From assembly GCA_945861535.1 (NCBI GenBank), contig CAMAUZ010000054.1:1-54792 (forward strand): a stretch of 54,792 nucleotides of DNA, read 5' to 3'. Each line of letters begins with the position of its first letter. Positions within the stretch are counted from its first letter, which is position 1. The position numbers and the translations under genes were made by a program. The notes beneath the pieces are model-generated. The model saw nothing but the letters and a program-made list of their open reading frames with translations. It was not told the origin of the DNA and made no database searches. This DNA is from Akkermansia muciniphila. Its GTDB lineage: Bacteria > Verrucomicrobiota > Verrucomicrobiia > Limisphaerales > BJHT01. Below are positions 6,532-14,926 of this stretch, one piece after another.

Positions 6532-9507
6532 TCATGGCTTTCCTGAAGTGAAGAGTGGTGGGAGGAAACCGCTGACGAGGGGATCCTTCGGATCTACCTC
6601 TGCATTCCTCAGAAGGTTTTCTCTTTTCACCTTTAAGCCGTATAACGGTGTGAATGGAACGGGCGTCTTCGTGGTTAAAACCCACGAAGTCGCCGTCTTT
6701 CGGAACAATATGGCTGGTTTCCCTTCGGCATCCCACCCCCACAGTTCATCGAGGGTTTCGCGGTTTACGTGCGCAGTGCCAGCGAGGCTGATGTGGCCAA
6801 CAAAGTCGAAGCCATTCACGACTGCAGCATTATACAGCTTCGCCAGAGATTCCGCTTGGCGGAAATACGAGGCGCTCTCGTGCGCAGATAACGCCGCTTC
6901 CAACTTTGGGCCAAGTTTCCGATTAACGCTATCAAGATACCAATCACCTTCCTTGACCAACCCTGCGCCCGCAGCGACCAGGTCTTGCCGCTGCCGTTGA
7001 ACCAACGGTGCGAATGGCAATCCCCAGCCCTCTGGCTGGATTTCCATGATTTCAAACACTTTCAGATAAAGCCATGCCCGGAAGAGCGATGATGCCGAGC
7101 GATCCCAGTGGAGGATGTCCAACACCTTTACCAAGGGCAGCCGCGGTGAGGAGCCAATTTCGCCAATTCCTTTGTGCAGCTCGGTTTGGTAGAAAAGCTG
7201 GGGTTCTGGCGCTTTGCCCAGCGGTTTCCATTGGAAAAACTGATTGTCGGGCAGCTTCCATAACATGCTAAAAAAGCCAAAGTCGATCTTTTGAAACCCT
7301 GGAAATGACGTCATCTCCGCCTCCAGGAAGATGCCCGTGTAGGTATTCCATCCGGGGCCGGGATCGCTGGGAATGACATTTGGCGAAAGCCAGAAGCGGC
7401 GTTCCTTTGACGAAAGCGTAAACTCATATTTGTGAACCGCCGTCGCCACAGCTTCGACATTCTTCAGGATCAAAGACAACCTGTGTTCCGCCGGCATTAT
7501 GCTGCTCGGCATGAGCGGTGGCATTTGGCCGTCTTTGAGCTGGTTCCAAAGGTTAGTATTCTGACCGCATAGAAGCACTTGCGTCAGCACGGCAGCGGGA
7601 AGGATTCTACCCTTCATCGCCCGCGCCGCCCGAACTCTTGAATCGCGGATGAACTCAGAGTCCGCCAAACCGTCGAGGGCTGTTTGATAATCCGCCAATC
7701 TGTCGGTGCTTTGCAGACCGCTGGCATTGGCAACGAGGCTTTCCACTTGCTTTTGATAGTGCTGGTGCCGCTGGACCAGATTCTGAAACCGCGTCACGGA
7801 GTCCGGTCGTGGTTTTAGCAGATCACCGGAGTCATTTGTCCAGGCGACAATTCTTCCAGCCGGCTCATTGGCGGCGGTAGCACTTTTGCTAACCTCCTCA
7901 ACCGACTTGTCAAAATTGAGTTCAGCGAGCGCATCCTCGTAGGATTTGACCAGTCCCTCGTATTGCGCCTGCCGACGGCTTTTCTCTTCGTCGAGGAAGT
8001 AGCCCCAACGCTTCACCATCGCCGCCAAATCGGCAGCGGTTTCCTTGGCCAAAACCGGAGCCAGAGCGCGGTTGCTTTCCTGGATTGCGGTCAGCTTCTT
8101 TTGCCATTCCCCGATCTGGGCAGGTGGACTGTTCGTTTCGAGTTTGGCCGGGAACTCTGCGAAGGCGGACTGAAATGCCTGCAACTTGGTGAGCTCATCG
8201 GTCAGGAATTTCTCTGCTTTTGCAAGCGTGTCGCGAATATCGGGCCGAACGAGTTGTTGGGGATTCTCCTTCCGGGTGTTCTCGATGAGTTGCTCCACCC
8301 GGCGAACTTCCCGCTCTTTGATGAGCGCTTGGAGGTGCTGGCCCAAGTCCTTGGCGTTCATCAGTCCCAAGAACCAGATCGCCGCTCCAGCCGTGATGGA
8401 AAGAATGAGAATAGTTGCGGTGCCAATCAGCGCAATCTTGCGGAGACGCCGACGTTGAAGGTGCAGTTTTAGAATGCCGACCCGTTTCTTGAAGCGAGTG
8501 GTCAATTCCTCTGGCAACGAACGGCTGAAATCAATCAGAGCGCGCCAGGTTCGATTAAGCGCTTCGTAATCCTCCCGCAGTTCCTGGGTGCTAATGCCAC
8601 GGGCGGCAGTGTCTTTCTCCTCATTGGCCACAAGCTGAATGAGCAATTCCCGCTGCCGGGCGCGGAACTCGGTGTCGAGCAGATGCTGGCGGTGCTGATC
8701 CTGCGCCCATTTCTCCAAGTCCGACAGGCGTTGAATCAGATCGCTGCTGTCCGGCAGCTTATGGTTCGTTTGGAGTTCACGGATGCGCTCCAACCAGTCA
8801 AAAACATCCCCAAACAATCCTTTACTGCGGGCGACCTCGGCAGCCTGCACCCACATATCCCGCCGCAAACTGTGGGCGCGCGTCCAGACCGGACCGCTGG
8901 GGGCGGTCTGGAAGCCGGCGGTCTCGATGGTCCGGAGGCGTTCCAGCCCGGCCCCGGTGTCCCCCGCGTTGAGGTTGCTGTCGAGTGCTGCCATTTGGGC
9001 GGCCAAGACCTTGACATCGAGTCGGCTCAACTCCGCGGCGGCGTTGGTGTCGGCGGGGTTAAGGCGCACGATTGCACGCAGGGTTTGATAGGCTCGAGGC
9101 TCATCGCGTGAACTCATGGCCTCGCGGTAGCGGCTGTATAACGGATGATCCGCGTTGATGCCCCGTTCATAAAGGGCGTTCAGCGCCTCGGCTGCTTTCG
9201 CATCAAAAGGTTCAGAACAGGGTAACGACTTCTCCTTGCACAGCGTCCGCCAGTCCTCGCTCTTCCGAAAGTCCAGGATCGCGAGCAGATCAGGAAGCGT
9301 GGGGGCTTGCTCGGAAAGCTGTAGTGCCTGTGCGAAGTCTCCCGCCACGATCATTGATTCCACCTGGCTCAAGCGCAGTGCTACCGCCCGGCAGAGCACC
9401 TGGTAGCCTTCAGCCGTTTTGTTCGCTAGGCTCAAATCCGCGCCGGGATCCTGGAATTCCTTGATCTTCCGGACAAGTCGCTTTGCCTCTAGTAGGGTCG
9501 TGATCAT
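6532..9507 (-). CDS. Large single-pass membrane protein of the GTPase cluster, function unknown
   Basis: 991 aa from the ATG at 9507, chosen because it overlaps the upstream stop as ATGA; an in-frame ATG 11 codons earlier (9540) would overlap more. The N-terminal half (about 1-345) is helical with TPR-like stretches (AGDFAQALQL, DEPRAYQTLRAIVRLNP) and no signal peptide, so it is probably cytoplasmic. One transmembrane helix lies at about 358-380, after a basic RRRLRKIA stretch. The second half begins with a coiled coil (about 385-560) and ends in a C-terminal domain of about 330 residues rich in Trp and Phe that I do not recognise. The architecture mirrors the GAP1-like neighbour: cytosolic N-terminus, middle helix, long external part. 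I recall similar N-termini near GTPase-associated genes in PVC bacteria, but cannot verify this here. It may transmit a signal across the membrane. Confidence 0.75.
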   Translation of the reverse strand: MITTLLEAKRLVRKIKEFQDPGADLSLANKTAEGYQVLCRAVALRLSQVESMIVAGDFAQALQLSEQAPTLPDLLAILDFRKSEDWRTLCKEKSLPCSEPFDAKAAEALNALYERGINADHPLYSRYREAMSSRDEPRAYQTLRAIVRLNPADTNAAAELSRLDVKVLAAQMAALDSNLNAGDTGAGLERLRTIETAGFQTAPSGPVWTRAHSLRRDMWVQAAEVARSKGLFGDVFDWLERIRELQTNHKLPDSSDLIQRLSDLEKWAQDQHRQHLLDTEFRARQRELLIQLVANEEKDTAARGISTQELREDYEALNRTWRALIDFSRSLPEELTTRFKKRVGILKLHLQRRRLRKIALIGTATILILSITAGAAIWFLGLMNAKDLGQHLQALIKEREVRRVEQLIENTRKENPQQLVRPDIRDTLAKAEKFLTDELTKLQAFQSAFAEFPAKLETNSPPAQIGEWQKKLTAIQESNRALAPVLAKETAADLAAMVKRWGYFLDEEKSRRQAQYEGLVKSYEDALAELNFDKSVEEVSKSATAANEPAGRIVAWTNDSGDLLKPRPDSVTRFQNLVQRHQHYQKQVESLVANASGLQSTDRLADYQTALDGLADSEFIRDSRVRAARAMKGRILPAAVLTQVLLCGQNTNLWNQLKDGQMPPLMPSSIMPAEHRLSLILKNVEAVATAVHKYEFTLSSKERRFWLSPNVIPSDPGPGWNTYTGIFLEAEMTSFPGFQKIDFGFFSMLWKLPDNQFFQWKPLGKAPEPQLFYQTELHKGIGEIGSSPRLPLVKVLDILHWDRSASSLFRAWLYLKVFEIMEIQPEGWGLPFAPLVQRQRQDLVAAGAGLVKEGDWYLDSVNRKLGPKLEAALSAHESASYFRQAESLAKLYNAAVVNGFDFVGHISLAGTAHVNRETLDELWGWDAEGKPAILFRKTATSWVLTTKTPVPFTPLYGLKVKRENLLRNAEVDPKDPLVSGFLPPLFTSGKP

Positions 9508-12500
9508 GGTCGGCAATCCAAGCGAGTAATTTTTATCCAAGTGTCCATCAACTTAAATTCTAAATCTATATCGAGTTTTGTAGGATCAATTGCACCTCCT
9601 GCTTTCCTTAGCTCACCAATTCTTTTTGACAGAGCCTGCCGATGGTATTGGAAAGTTGTGCCGTCTCCCTTCTTTTGGCTCCCAAATTCAATCCAAAAGC
9701 TCTTGAGATCAAAGATGTTGTCAATTAATTCCTTAAGCTGAGTTCTATAGCGCCGACTTTGAGTCTCCATTTCCATATCAAGGCGCTTCCAAACCTCGGT
9801 ATCGGGCTCTAAATCGAGCTTGAATTGCCTTGATTCGTCAAATCGTTCGTAAATCGCGACCACGCATAGCCTATTTAACAGGTTCCAAAACTTCGTTTTG
9901 TTGGAGCCTGGTCCCGGCAAATCTACAGCTTCCTGGAATTCCAATTTAGGCAAATGCGCCGAATAGTCCGTCTGCACGGTTTTCCAGAAAACATCCACAC
10001 GGTCGAGAGCTGTTTCCATCTTGACAAGTTTTTCAGCCTCGGCGGCTTTTTTTGATAACTGAGCCATTATCCCGAGTTTCCATGGCTTTTTCGTGTTGTT
10101 GACACCATGAATATCCTCTAGCGCATAGATCATGGAGTTGGTGGCAGTTGGATAGGTTCCCACCAGACGCAAGGCATTGTTGCTCTGGAGAACAAGGCCA
10201 GCCAAAAGTTTGCTTAAATCAGGACTCGGATTGAGGTTGTCGTCCGCAATATTTGCTTGAAACGCTTTGTTAGTATTGTCGGCAAAAAGTAACAGTCGCA
10301 GTCGCTCATTGGCTGGGTATGCCCCGTTGTCCGTAGCAAGATTAAACCGGACGGCACCTGATTGCATTGGCGCTTTGTAGATAGCGTTAGTTTTCGATAT
10401 TGTTAAAGACCAGTTCTTATGGATAAATACCCAGTGATTCGTTACGGGCGGCTCCCCAGATGTTACAGGCTCTCCGATCACTTTATTTCGGCTGTGGAAT
10501 TCTTTGCCAAGCTCAGTCCAAATCAAAGTAGGCGGTGGGGTATTGTTTGTAGCCGGCAATTGCGGCCATGATTTCGGATACTGGATCTGGTTGGCACGAG
10601 CAATTCTATTTGTCAGCTGATAAACTGCATTCGTTGCGTCTTTGAATTTATCTTTTACTGTTGAGTTAGTTGGATAGGTTGCTAATTGTTGAGTCGCGTA
10701 AGCAAGAATGTTCGATCTCCGGTTGGTCTCTTTATCCCATTCTGTAATCGCGGCGATTACGTAGATTGGTTCCGAATCCTCAGTCGATGTCGCTTTTAAG
10801 AGTTGAGCAGCACTTTTCGCAGAGGCGTTCGTGGAGAGTTTTTCTGGATCAAATACCGGACCGTGTTTTGGCGGCTCCGCAGAGGTTTGGCCTGGCGCTA
10901 TCTGATTGTCGATTCGTCCAATATTTTTGGTTTGATTGTTGTTTTCTTCTCCCGCCCCAGTCCGGTCTTTTCCTTTTGTTGTGGATTGGGAACCTGGCTT
11001 CGAGGAATTCGGATGCTTTTGTTGGTTTTGATAATGTTCCTTGAGTTCGTTTTTTATCCGAACTAGAACCGCATCGCGGTCCTTCTTGGTCGTGTTGTAA
11101 TCTTTGATCGCAGCGGTTACCTTGGCGCTGACAATCGCATTGTTTTGGAAAGCCAGAGGATTCCGTTTTACTTGTAGTTGCCACCAGTCGCCAAAGTGCC
11201 GAAATCCAAGAGCCGGATCAAAGAACTCCAAGCGAAACAAGACGAATACACAGATTAGCAGCACTAGGACCCCAACAACCAAGACCTTCCCATTATGGTT
11301 GGAAATTGAATTGCTTTGTGGGGTGAGACTTGAAGCGTTGCTTGAGTCACTCGTTCTGTTTCTGTCGCTGTCGCTCAAAGAATTGCGCTGCAGGAACCGA
11401 AGGGATTTCTTTTGCTCTTTGCTGCTTTCCTTAACAGGAGAAGCGGGTGCTGCGGAAGGTGGTGGTGTCCTGGGTACACCCCGCCGCTTCTCCTCCACTT
11501 CAACTATTATCAACGGGGATTCGGCGCATTTATTGGTGATTGAATCCCAAGCTCTCACTTTGTAACGCCATTTGCCACGTCCGACGTTTGGCAGCTCTAA
11601 TTTTCCGGTATAGGCACCGACCACTTCCTCCTCGGTGGTGTTGTCTTTACCCACAGCGTACCAGCGGTAAATGATCTCGCCGGGCAGGGACTGTGCTTCG
11701 CAGTCCAATACCAGGGGTTCGCCTTCGGTGATCCGCACCGCCGTCCCAGCCCGTGGCAGACGGGTGAACTGCGGATCGGCCGGGTCTTTTTTGCAGAACT
11801 CCACCTGCCGCGAATTGGCCGCTGGTCTCAGTTTTCCCAACTCCTCGGGCGCCCGGCCTTGGGTGACCGCCGACTCAAACGGAAGATAACTGGTGAGAAA
11901 TCGCCAGCGGAAATCCGCCGGGTTGTCCTGCGGCTGGCAACCGACGGAGAACGTGCGCTGCCACGCCAGAGAACGCCAATTCGGTCCCTCCAGTTGGAGC
12001 AGATCGAGGGCTTCGGCGAGGAGGTCGAGGATGGTTTCCGGACGGAATTGGTGGGCCACGAACACGCCGGAGTTGAAACCCAGCAATCCGGACGCACGAG
12101 CATGATCTCCCGTTTCCCGAAACCAATTCAGCGCCGGCAGAAAGGGGCGGTCCTTTAGCTCCTCGCGTTCCGGCCAAGGTTCGTTTTCCAGCAGCCGGGG
12201 TTCCTCGCGCCACGCATCCTGCCAGTGGGGCCAACGGCGGAAGATGACCGCTGGCACCGGCATTTCCGCCACCTCTTCGGGGGTGAATACGAGGTGATGG
12301 GCAATAAAATTGGTGCGGCCCGTGTAATCGGCCGGGGCGTCCTTGATGCGACTGAGGACGTGAAAGGTTTTGCCGCGGATGTCGAGGTTGCGGAAGGCGA
12401 ACACGGTGCGCTCCGTGGCGCCCCCATGTTCGGAGAGCCGTTCGTAATAGCTGAGTTGCTCCAACCGGTGAATGAGGCTCTCGCCCATCGTGCTGCTGCG

Positions 12501-12575
12501 GGCCACGGTGCAATAACCGGAGCGCCCCGCGTCCACGCCTTGGGGCGCACTGGTGTAGATGAGTTGCTGAGGCAT
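9504..12575 (-). CDS. GTPase-associated protein with GAP1-N2-like domain, Ig-like domain and membrane anchor
   Basis: 1023 aa. The N-terminus (PQQLIYTSAPQGVDAGRSGY, then CTVARSSTMG) closely fits the GAP1-N2 domain described computationally for GTPase-associated adaptor proteins; it extends to about 260. An Ig/PKD-like beta domain follows (about 272-362; EPLVLDCEAQ, YRWYAVG, GKWRYKVRAWD). Then come a Ser/Pro-rich linker, one transmembrane helix (about 429-448), an Asn/Thr/Lys-rich low-complexity part (470-590) and a C-terminal region I do not recognise. The gene lies 12 bp after the GTPase gene and its stop overlaps the next gene by 4 bp. Base composition falls sharply after about 11450 towards 9504, so the external part has a different history from the N-terminus. 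The role as partner or effector of the GTPase is inferred from the family and order. Confidence 0.8.
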   Translation of the reverse strand: MPQQLIYTSAPQGVDAGRSGYCTVARSSTMGESLIHRLEQLSYYERLSEHGGATERTVFAFRNLDIRGKTFHVLSRIKDAPADYTGRTNFIAHHLVFTPEEVAEMPVPAVIFRRWPHWQDAWREEPRLLENEPWPEREELKDRPFLPALNWFRETGDHARASGLLGFNSGVFVAHQFRPETILDLLAEALDLLQLEGPNWRSLAWQRTFSVGCQPQDNPADFRWRFLTSYLPFESAVTQGRAPEELGKLRPAANSRQVEFCKKDPADPQFTRLPRAGTAVRITEGEPLVLDCEAQSLPGEIIYRWYAVGKDNTTEEEVVGAYTGKLELPNVGRGKWRYKVRAWDSITNKCAESPLIIVEVEEKRRGVPRTPPPSAAPASPVKESSKEQKKSLRFLQRNSLSDSDRNRTSDSSNASSLTPQSNSISNHNGKVLVVGVLVLLICVFVLFRLEFFDPALGFRHFGDWWQLQVKRNPLAFQNNAIVSAKVTAAIKDYNTTKKDRDAVLVRIKNELKEHYQNQQKHPNSSKPGSQSTTKGKDRTGAGEENNNQTKNIGRIDNQIAPGQTSAEPPKHGPVFDPEKLSTNASAKSAAQLLKATSTEDSEPIYVIAAITEWDKETNRRSNILAYATQQLATYPTNSTVKDKFKDATNAVYQLTNRIARANQIQYPKSWPQLPATNNTPPPTLIWTELGKEFHSRNKVIGEPVTSGEPPVTNHWVFIHKNWSLTISKTNAIYKAPMQSGAVRFNLATDNGAYPANERLRLLLFADNTNKAFQANIADDNLNPSPDLSKLLAGLVLQSNNALRLVGTYPTATNSMIYALEDIHGVNNTKKPWKLGIMAQLSKKAAEAEKLVKMETALDRVDVFWKTVQTDYSAHLPKLEFQEAVDLPGPGSNKTKFWNLLNRLCVVAIYERFDESRQFKLDLEPDTEVWKRLDMEMETQSRRYRTQLKELIDNIFDLKSFWIEFGSQKKGDGTTFQYHRQALSKRIGELRKAGGAIDPTKLDIDLEFKLMDTWIKITRLDCRP

Positions 12576-12587
12576 AGAGCGGGAGAA

Positions 12588-13949
12588 TCAGCGGGTGGGG
12601 ACGATTTGCGGGGCAATCTGGCTCAGCAACCAGAGGGGCGGCACTTCGGCCAACATGGGTTTGATTTGTTTCGGGTCAGGCGTGGCACCGCCAATGGTGG
12701 AGTCCTTGCCGGACCAAGGCAAGGGCGTATGGCCAAAGGAACTCATGGGGAAGTAGCACACGGACTCGCTGAGAGCCTCGGCGTTGGCCACAACGCCCGG
12801 ACAGATGTCCCTCAGGAGATTGCGAACCATGGTCGAATTCTTGAAGAGTGTCTCCAAATTAAGGCGGCCATTCTCCACGGGTTGAGCGAGGGTAATGTTC
12901 GGCAGGAGGTGCAACCACGCGTCGCACTTCCCGAGAATCACCGCGAGCGGCGCTTTGATCCGCTGATCGGGCCGGAGGCGTTGGATGGCGGCCACACGGG
13001 TCCGAATCTCGCTGAGAATGACCTCCTGCCGGTCGCCGGGAGTCTTCTTCATTCCGGGATCGGTCGTTTCACCGAGAAACCGCCGGAAATCGGGGATTTC
13101 AAAGGGATCAACCAGATACATGATGCCGTTGGCGCTGGCGACATGCTGCGCACCGGGATTTTCAACGACATTGATGCCCGGCTGGAAATGCTCGCCGGCG
13201 TTGTCGTACAAAATCAGTCCCGTGCCGGGTGTGTCGCCCCTTGGTTTCAACTGGTAGGTGAAGGGTTTGGGCAACAGCACCATGCGGCCCTGACGGGGAA
13301 ACCGGTCATACATTGCGCCCTGCATCTGCGTCTTGATCAGCCGGGTTTGCTCCGGCCCCGAACCGCTGAAGAGGGTGGTCTTCATCGAGTTGAGAGCGGC
13401 ATTCCCGGTGGGGTCAGCGTCCTGCATCGTCACGTCGAACCGTTTGAAAAGCGCAATGGGCAGGATTTTGGCGAGGACCGCCAAATAGTAGGATTTCCCG
13501 GAGGACTGATCGCCCACGAGCGAGATGATGTGCTGCGGCAATTCCAAAAAGTTCGGCGGGAGCTTTCGGCGGCAGTGGGGGCAGGCAAGGTCCGTAGCTG
13601 GCAACCCCATCGCGTCCAAGGCGTTGCCGTCGTCATCGTACCGGGTGGCCAAAAACCGCTGGGGTGCGTCCTCGCCAAGGATCGGGTCGCCACGCAACGA
13701 ATCATGGACGGCGATGTGCATGACCTCACCACGGGAGAGCTTCAACCAGCAGGCGGGACAGGTGATACTCTGCTCCCGTGGCAACGGCGGCGGGAGCGGG
13801 TCCGAGTCGGCGGATGCCTGGCGCTGCGGTTGAACCGCGGGAGCAGTGAACTCCAGTTCGCAGGTTGGGCACTTCACCATCCCACCGGCGTGTTCCTGCG
13901 AAATCAGCAGCGCCTCATTACAGGCTGGGCAGGAAAAGTTTAGTTCCAT
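12588..13949 (-). CDS. Zinc-ribbon P-loop GTPase (double-GTPase-like), first gene of the cluster
   Basis: 453 aa. Three cysteine-pair elements precede the NTPase: Cys7/Cys10 with Cys27/Cys30 (a complete N-terminal zinc ribbon), then Cys64/Cys67 and Cys123/Cys126, which may make a second ribbon. The P-loop is G146-DQSS-GKS153, the G3 motif is LILYDNAGE (D249-G252), and a G4-like element reads ILGKCDAW (Lys341, Asp343) in place of NKxD. These features fit the DO-GTPase (double-GTPase) group linked in comparative genomics to GAP1-type proteins in predicted NTP-dependent conflict systems. The protein has no transmembrane helix, so it should be a cytoplasmic switch. It starts the - strand cluster, 12 bp before the GAP1-like gene, and any promoter must lie in the gap beyond 13949. 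GTP rather than ATP specificity is inferred from the G4-like motif. Confidence 0.85.
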   Translation of the reverse strand: MELNFSCPACNEALLISQEHAGGMVKCPTCELEFTAPAVQPQRQASADSDPLPPPLPREQSITCPACWLKLSRGEVMHIAVHDSLRGDPILGEDAPQRFLATRYDDDGNALDAMGLPATDLACPHCRRKLPPNFLELPQHIISLVGDQSSGKSYYLAVLAKILPIALFKRFDVTMQDADPTGNAALNSMKTTLFSGSGPEQTRLIKTQMQGAMYDRFPRQGRMVLLPKPFTYQLKPRGDTPGTGLILYDNAGEHFQPGINVVENPGAQHVASANGIMYLVDPFEIPDFRRFLGETTDPGMKKTPGDRQEVILSEIRTRVAAIQRLRPDQRIKAPLAVILGKCDAWLHLLPNITLAQPVENGRLNLETLFKNSTMVRNLLRDICPGVVANAEALSESVCYFPMSSFGHTPLPWSGKDSTIGGATPDPKQIKPMLAEVPPLWLLSQIAPQIVPTR

Positions 13950-14111
13950 GAGCTACCGTGCTTTTGAAAATTGATCATCGCAGGATTTCACTGCGAAACG
14001 TGCTGGCGGATGCGCCACGACGCGATCTTCAGAGAATTGGCAAGGCCGATGCCAATGGTTTGATGTGGTGGTTGAATCCTGTTTTTCTCAACCTTCAATG
14101 CTTCGGTCACG

Positions 14112-14318
14112 ATGTTGCCGATGGATGGGGCAAAGGGCAAGAAGTACTGTCAGGAAAGCCGGTTTTTCCAGCGGGAGAGCATCAAAGACGCGGTGGATGC
14201 TGAGCCGCCATCCATCATCTGCGAGCGCGGCCAGATGTTCGAGCGCGGAATCTATGACCAGAGCCGGGCGGTGTTCGCGTATTTCGATCTGCCGTTCGAC
14301 GCCGAGCCGCCGTCTTGA
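14112..14318 (+). pseudogene. Short coding-like fragment of unknown origin
   Basis: The frame gives 68 codons with strong G/C bias at third positions from about 14130 to the stop, which is typical of real coding DNA in this genome. The product (GKKYCQESRFFQRESIKDAV, then ERGQMFERGIYDQSRAV) has the six-residue DAEPPS twice. Upstream in the same frame are stops (for example near 14070), so only a 3' piece seems to remain. I do not recognise the family. It could also be a genuine small gene. Confidence 0.3.
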
Positions 14319-14449
14319 TCTTGGCGCTCTTCGTGTGCTGGGTGCGTCGTGAGTTCAGTTTTCGATCTCCTTTTTTTGGCCCGCCGATGGCGTTGCCGGC
14401 GGGACTGGGGTGAGCTTGCGCAGAACGATTCGCCGCGTCTGGAGGTGCC

Positions 14450-14561
14450 GTGGAACGCCGAGGCCAAGAACTCGCCGTCAGCATTCCACGCTGGCTCGGC
14501 CGTCAGTTCGTGCCGGAAGCGGTGGAACGCCGAGGCCAAGAACTCGCCGTCAGCATTTCAC
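14450..14561. repeat. Two 40-nt direct repeats, each with inverted ends
   Basis: A 40-nt unit at 14450-14489 recurs at 14522-14561 with one difference. Each copy starts GTGGAACGC and ends GCATTCCAC or GCATTTCAC, so the ends are imperfect inverted repeats and each unit can fold. The 72-nt period and 32-nt spacer suggest duplication of a small REP-like element. Confidence 0.7.
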
Positions 14562-14888
14562 CTGATTCCGTTTCGAGCGGGCAACTGGCACAACCGGACC
14601 GCCAACCGAATCCTCGCCGCTTCCGAACACTCAATCAGGGGGGCGATGTTTTGGGTGTGGGCGCGGGCGTGAGCAAATTCTTGTCGGCGGAGGTGATGTA
14701 GATTTGCGGTTGGGCATCGAAAGCGGGTTCGGCAAATCTGATACTGCCATCTGATACTGTATGCCCGAAATTGGGTCTTTTGTGGGGAAGATGGGTCCAG
14801 ATCAATTTGGTTTTAACCATCTGTGAATGAGCAGGTTGTCCACAAGAAGGCACTTGGGGAAAAGTGGGGGAAAACGGCCTTTTCCAAT

Positions 14889-14926
14889 TTCGAGTCAGGT
14901 GCCTTTAACCACTCAGCCACCCTTCC
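14889..14926 (-). pseudogene. tRNA-Ser(CGA) 5' fragment, cut at the anticodon loop
   Basis: Read on the - strand, the sequence matches tRNA-Ser positions 1-38: a 7-nt acceptor strand GGAAGGG, then TG at positions 8-9, the serine-type D arm GCTGAGTGGTTAAAGGC, the 5' anticodon strand CCTGA and the loop CTCGAAA with anticodon CGA. After that, TTGGA replaces the TCAGG needed to close the stem, and no variable arm, T arm (GGTTCGA) or 3' acceptor strand follows. It cannot be a working tRNA. A break in the anticodon loop is a known site for integrase recombination, so this may mark an old integration or deletion end (inference). Confidence 0.75.

Noticed and set aside
576-13949. Known Zorya defence system
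   Set aside because: A MotA-like channel and Asp-bearing MotB-like subunits are present, but there is no OmpA-type MotB domain, no ZorC/ZorE protein and no SNF2-type ZorD helicase.
14889-14926. Functional tRNA-Ser gene
   Set aside because: The 3' anticodon strand, variable arm, T arm and 3' acceptor strand are missing.
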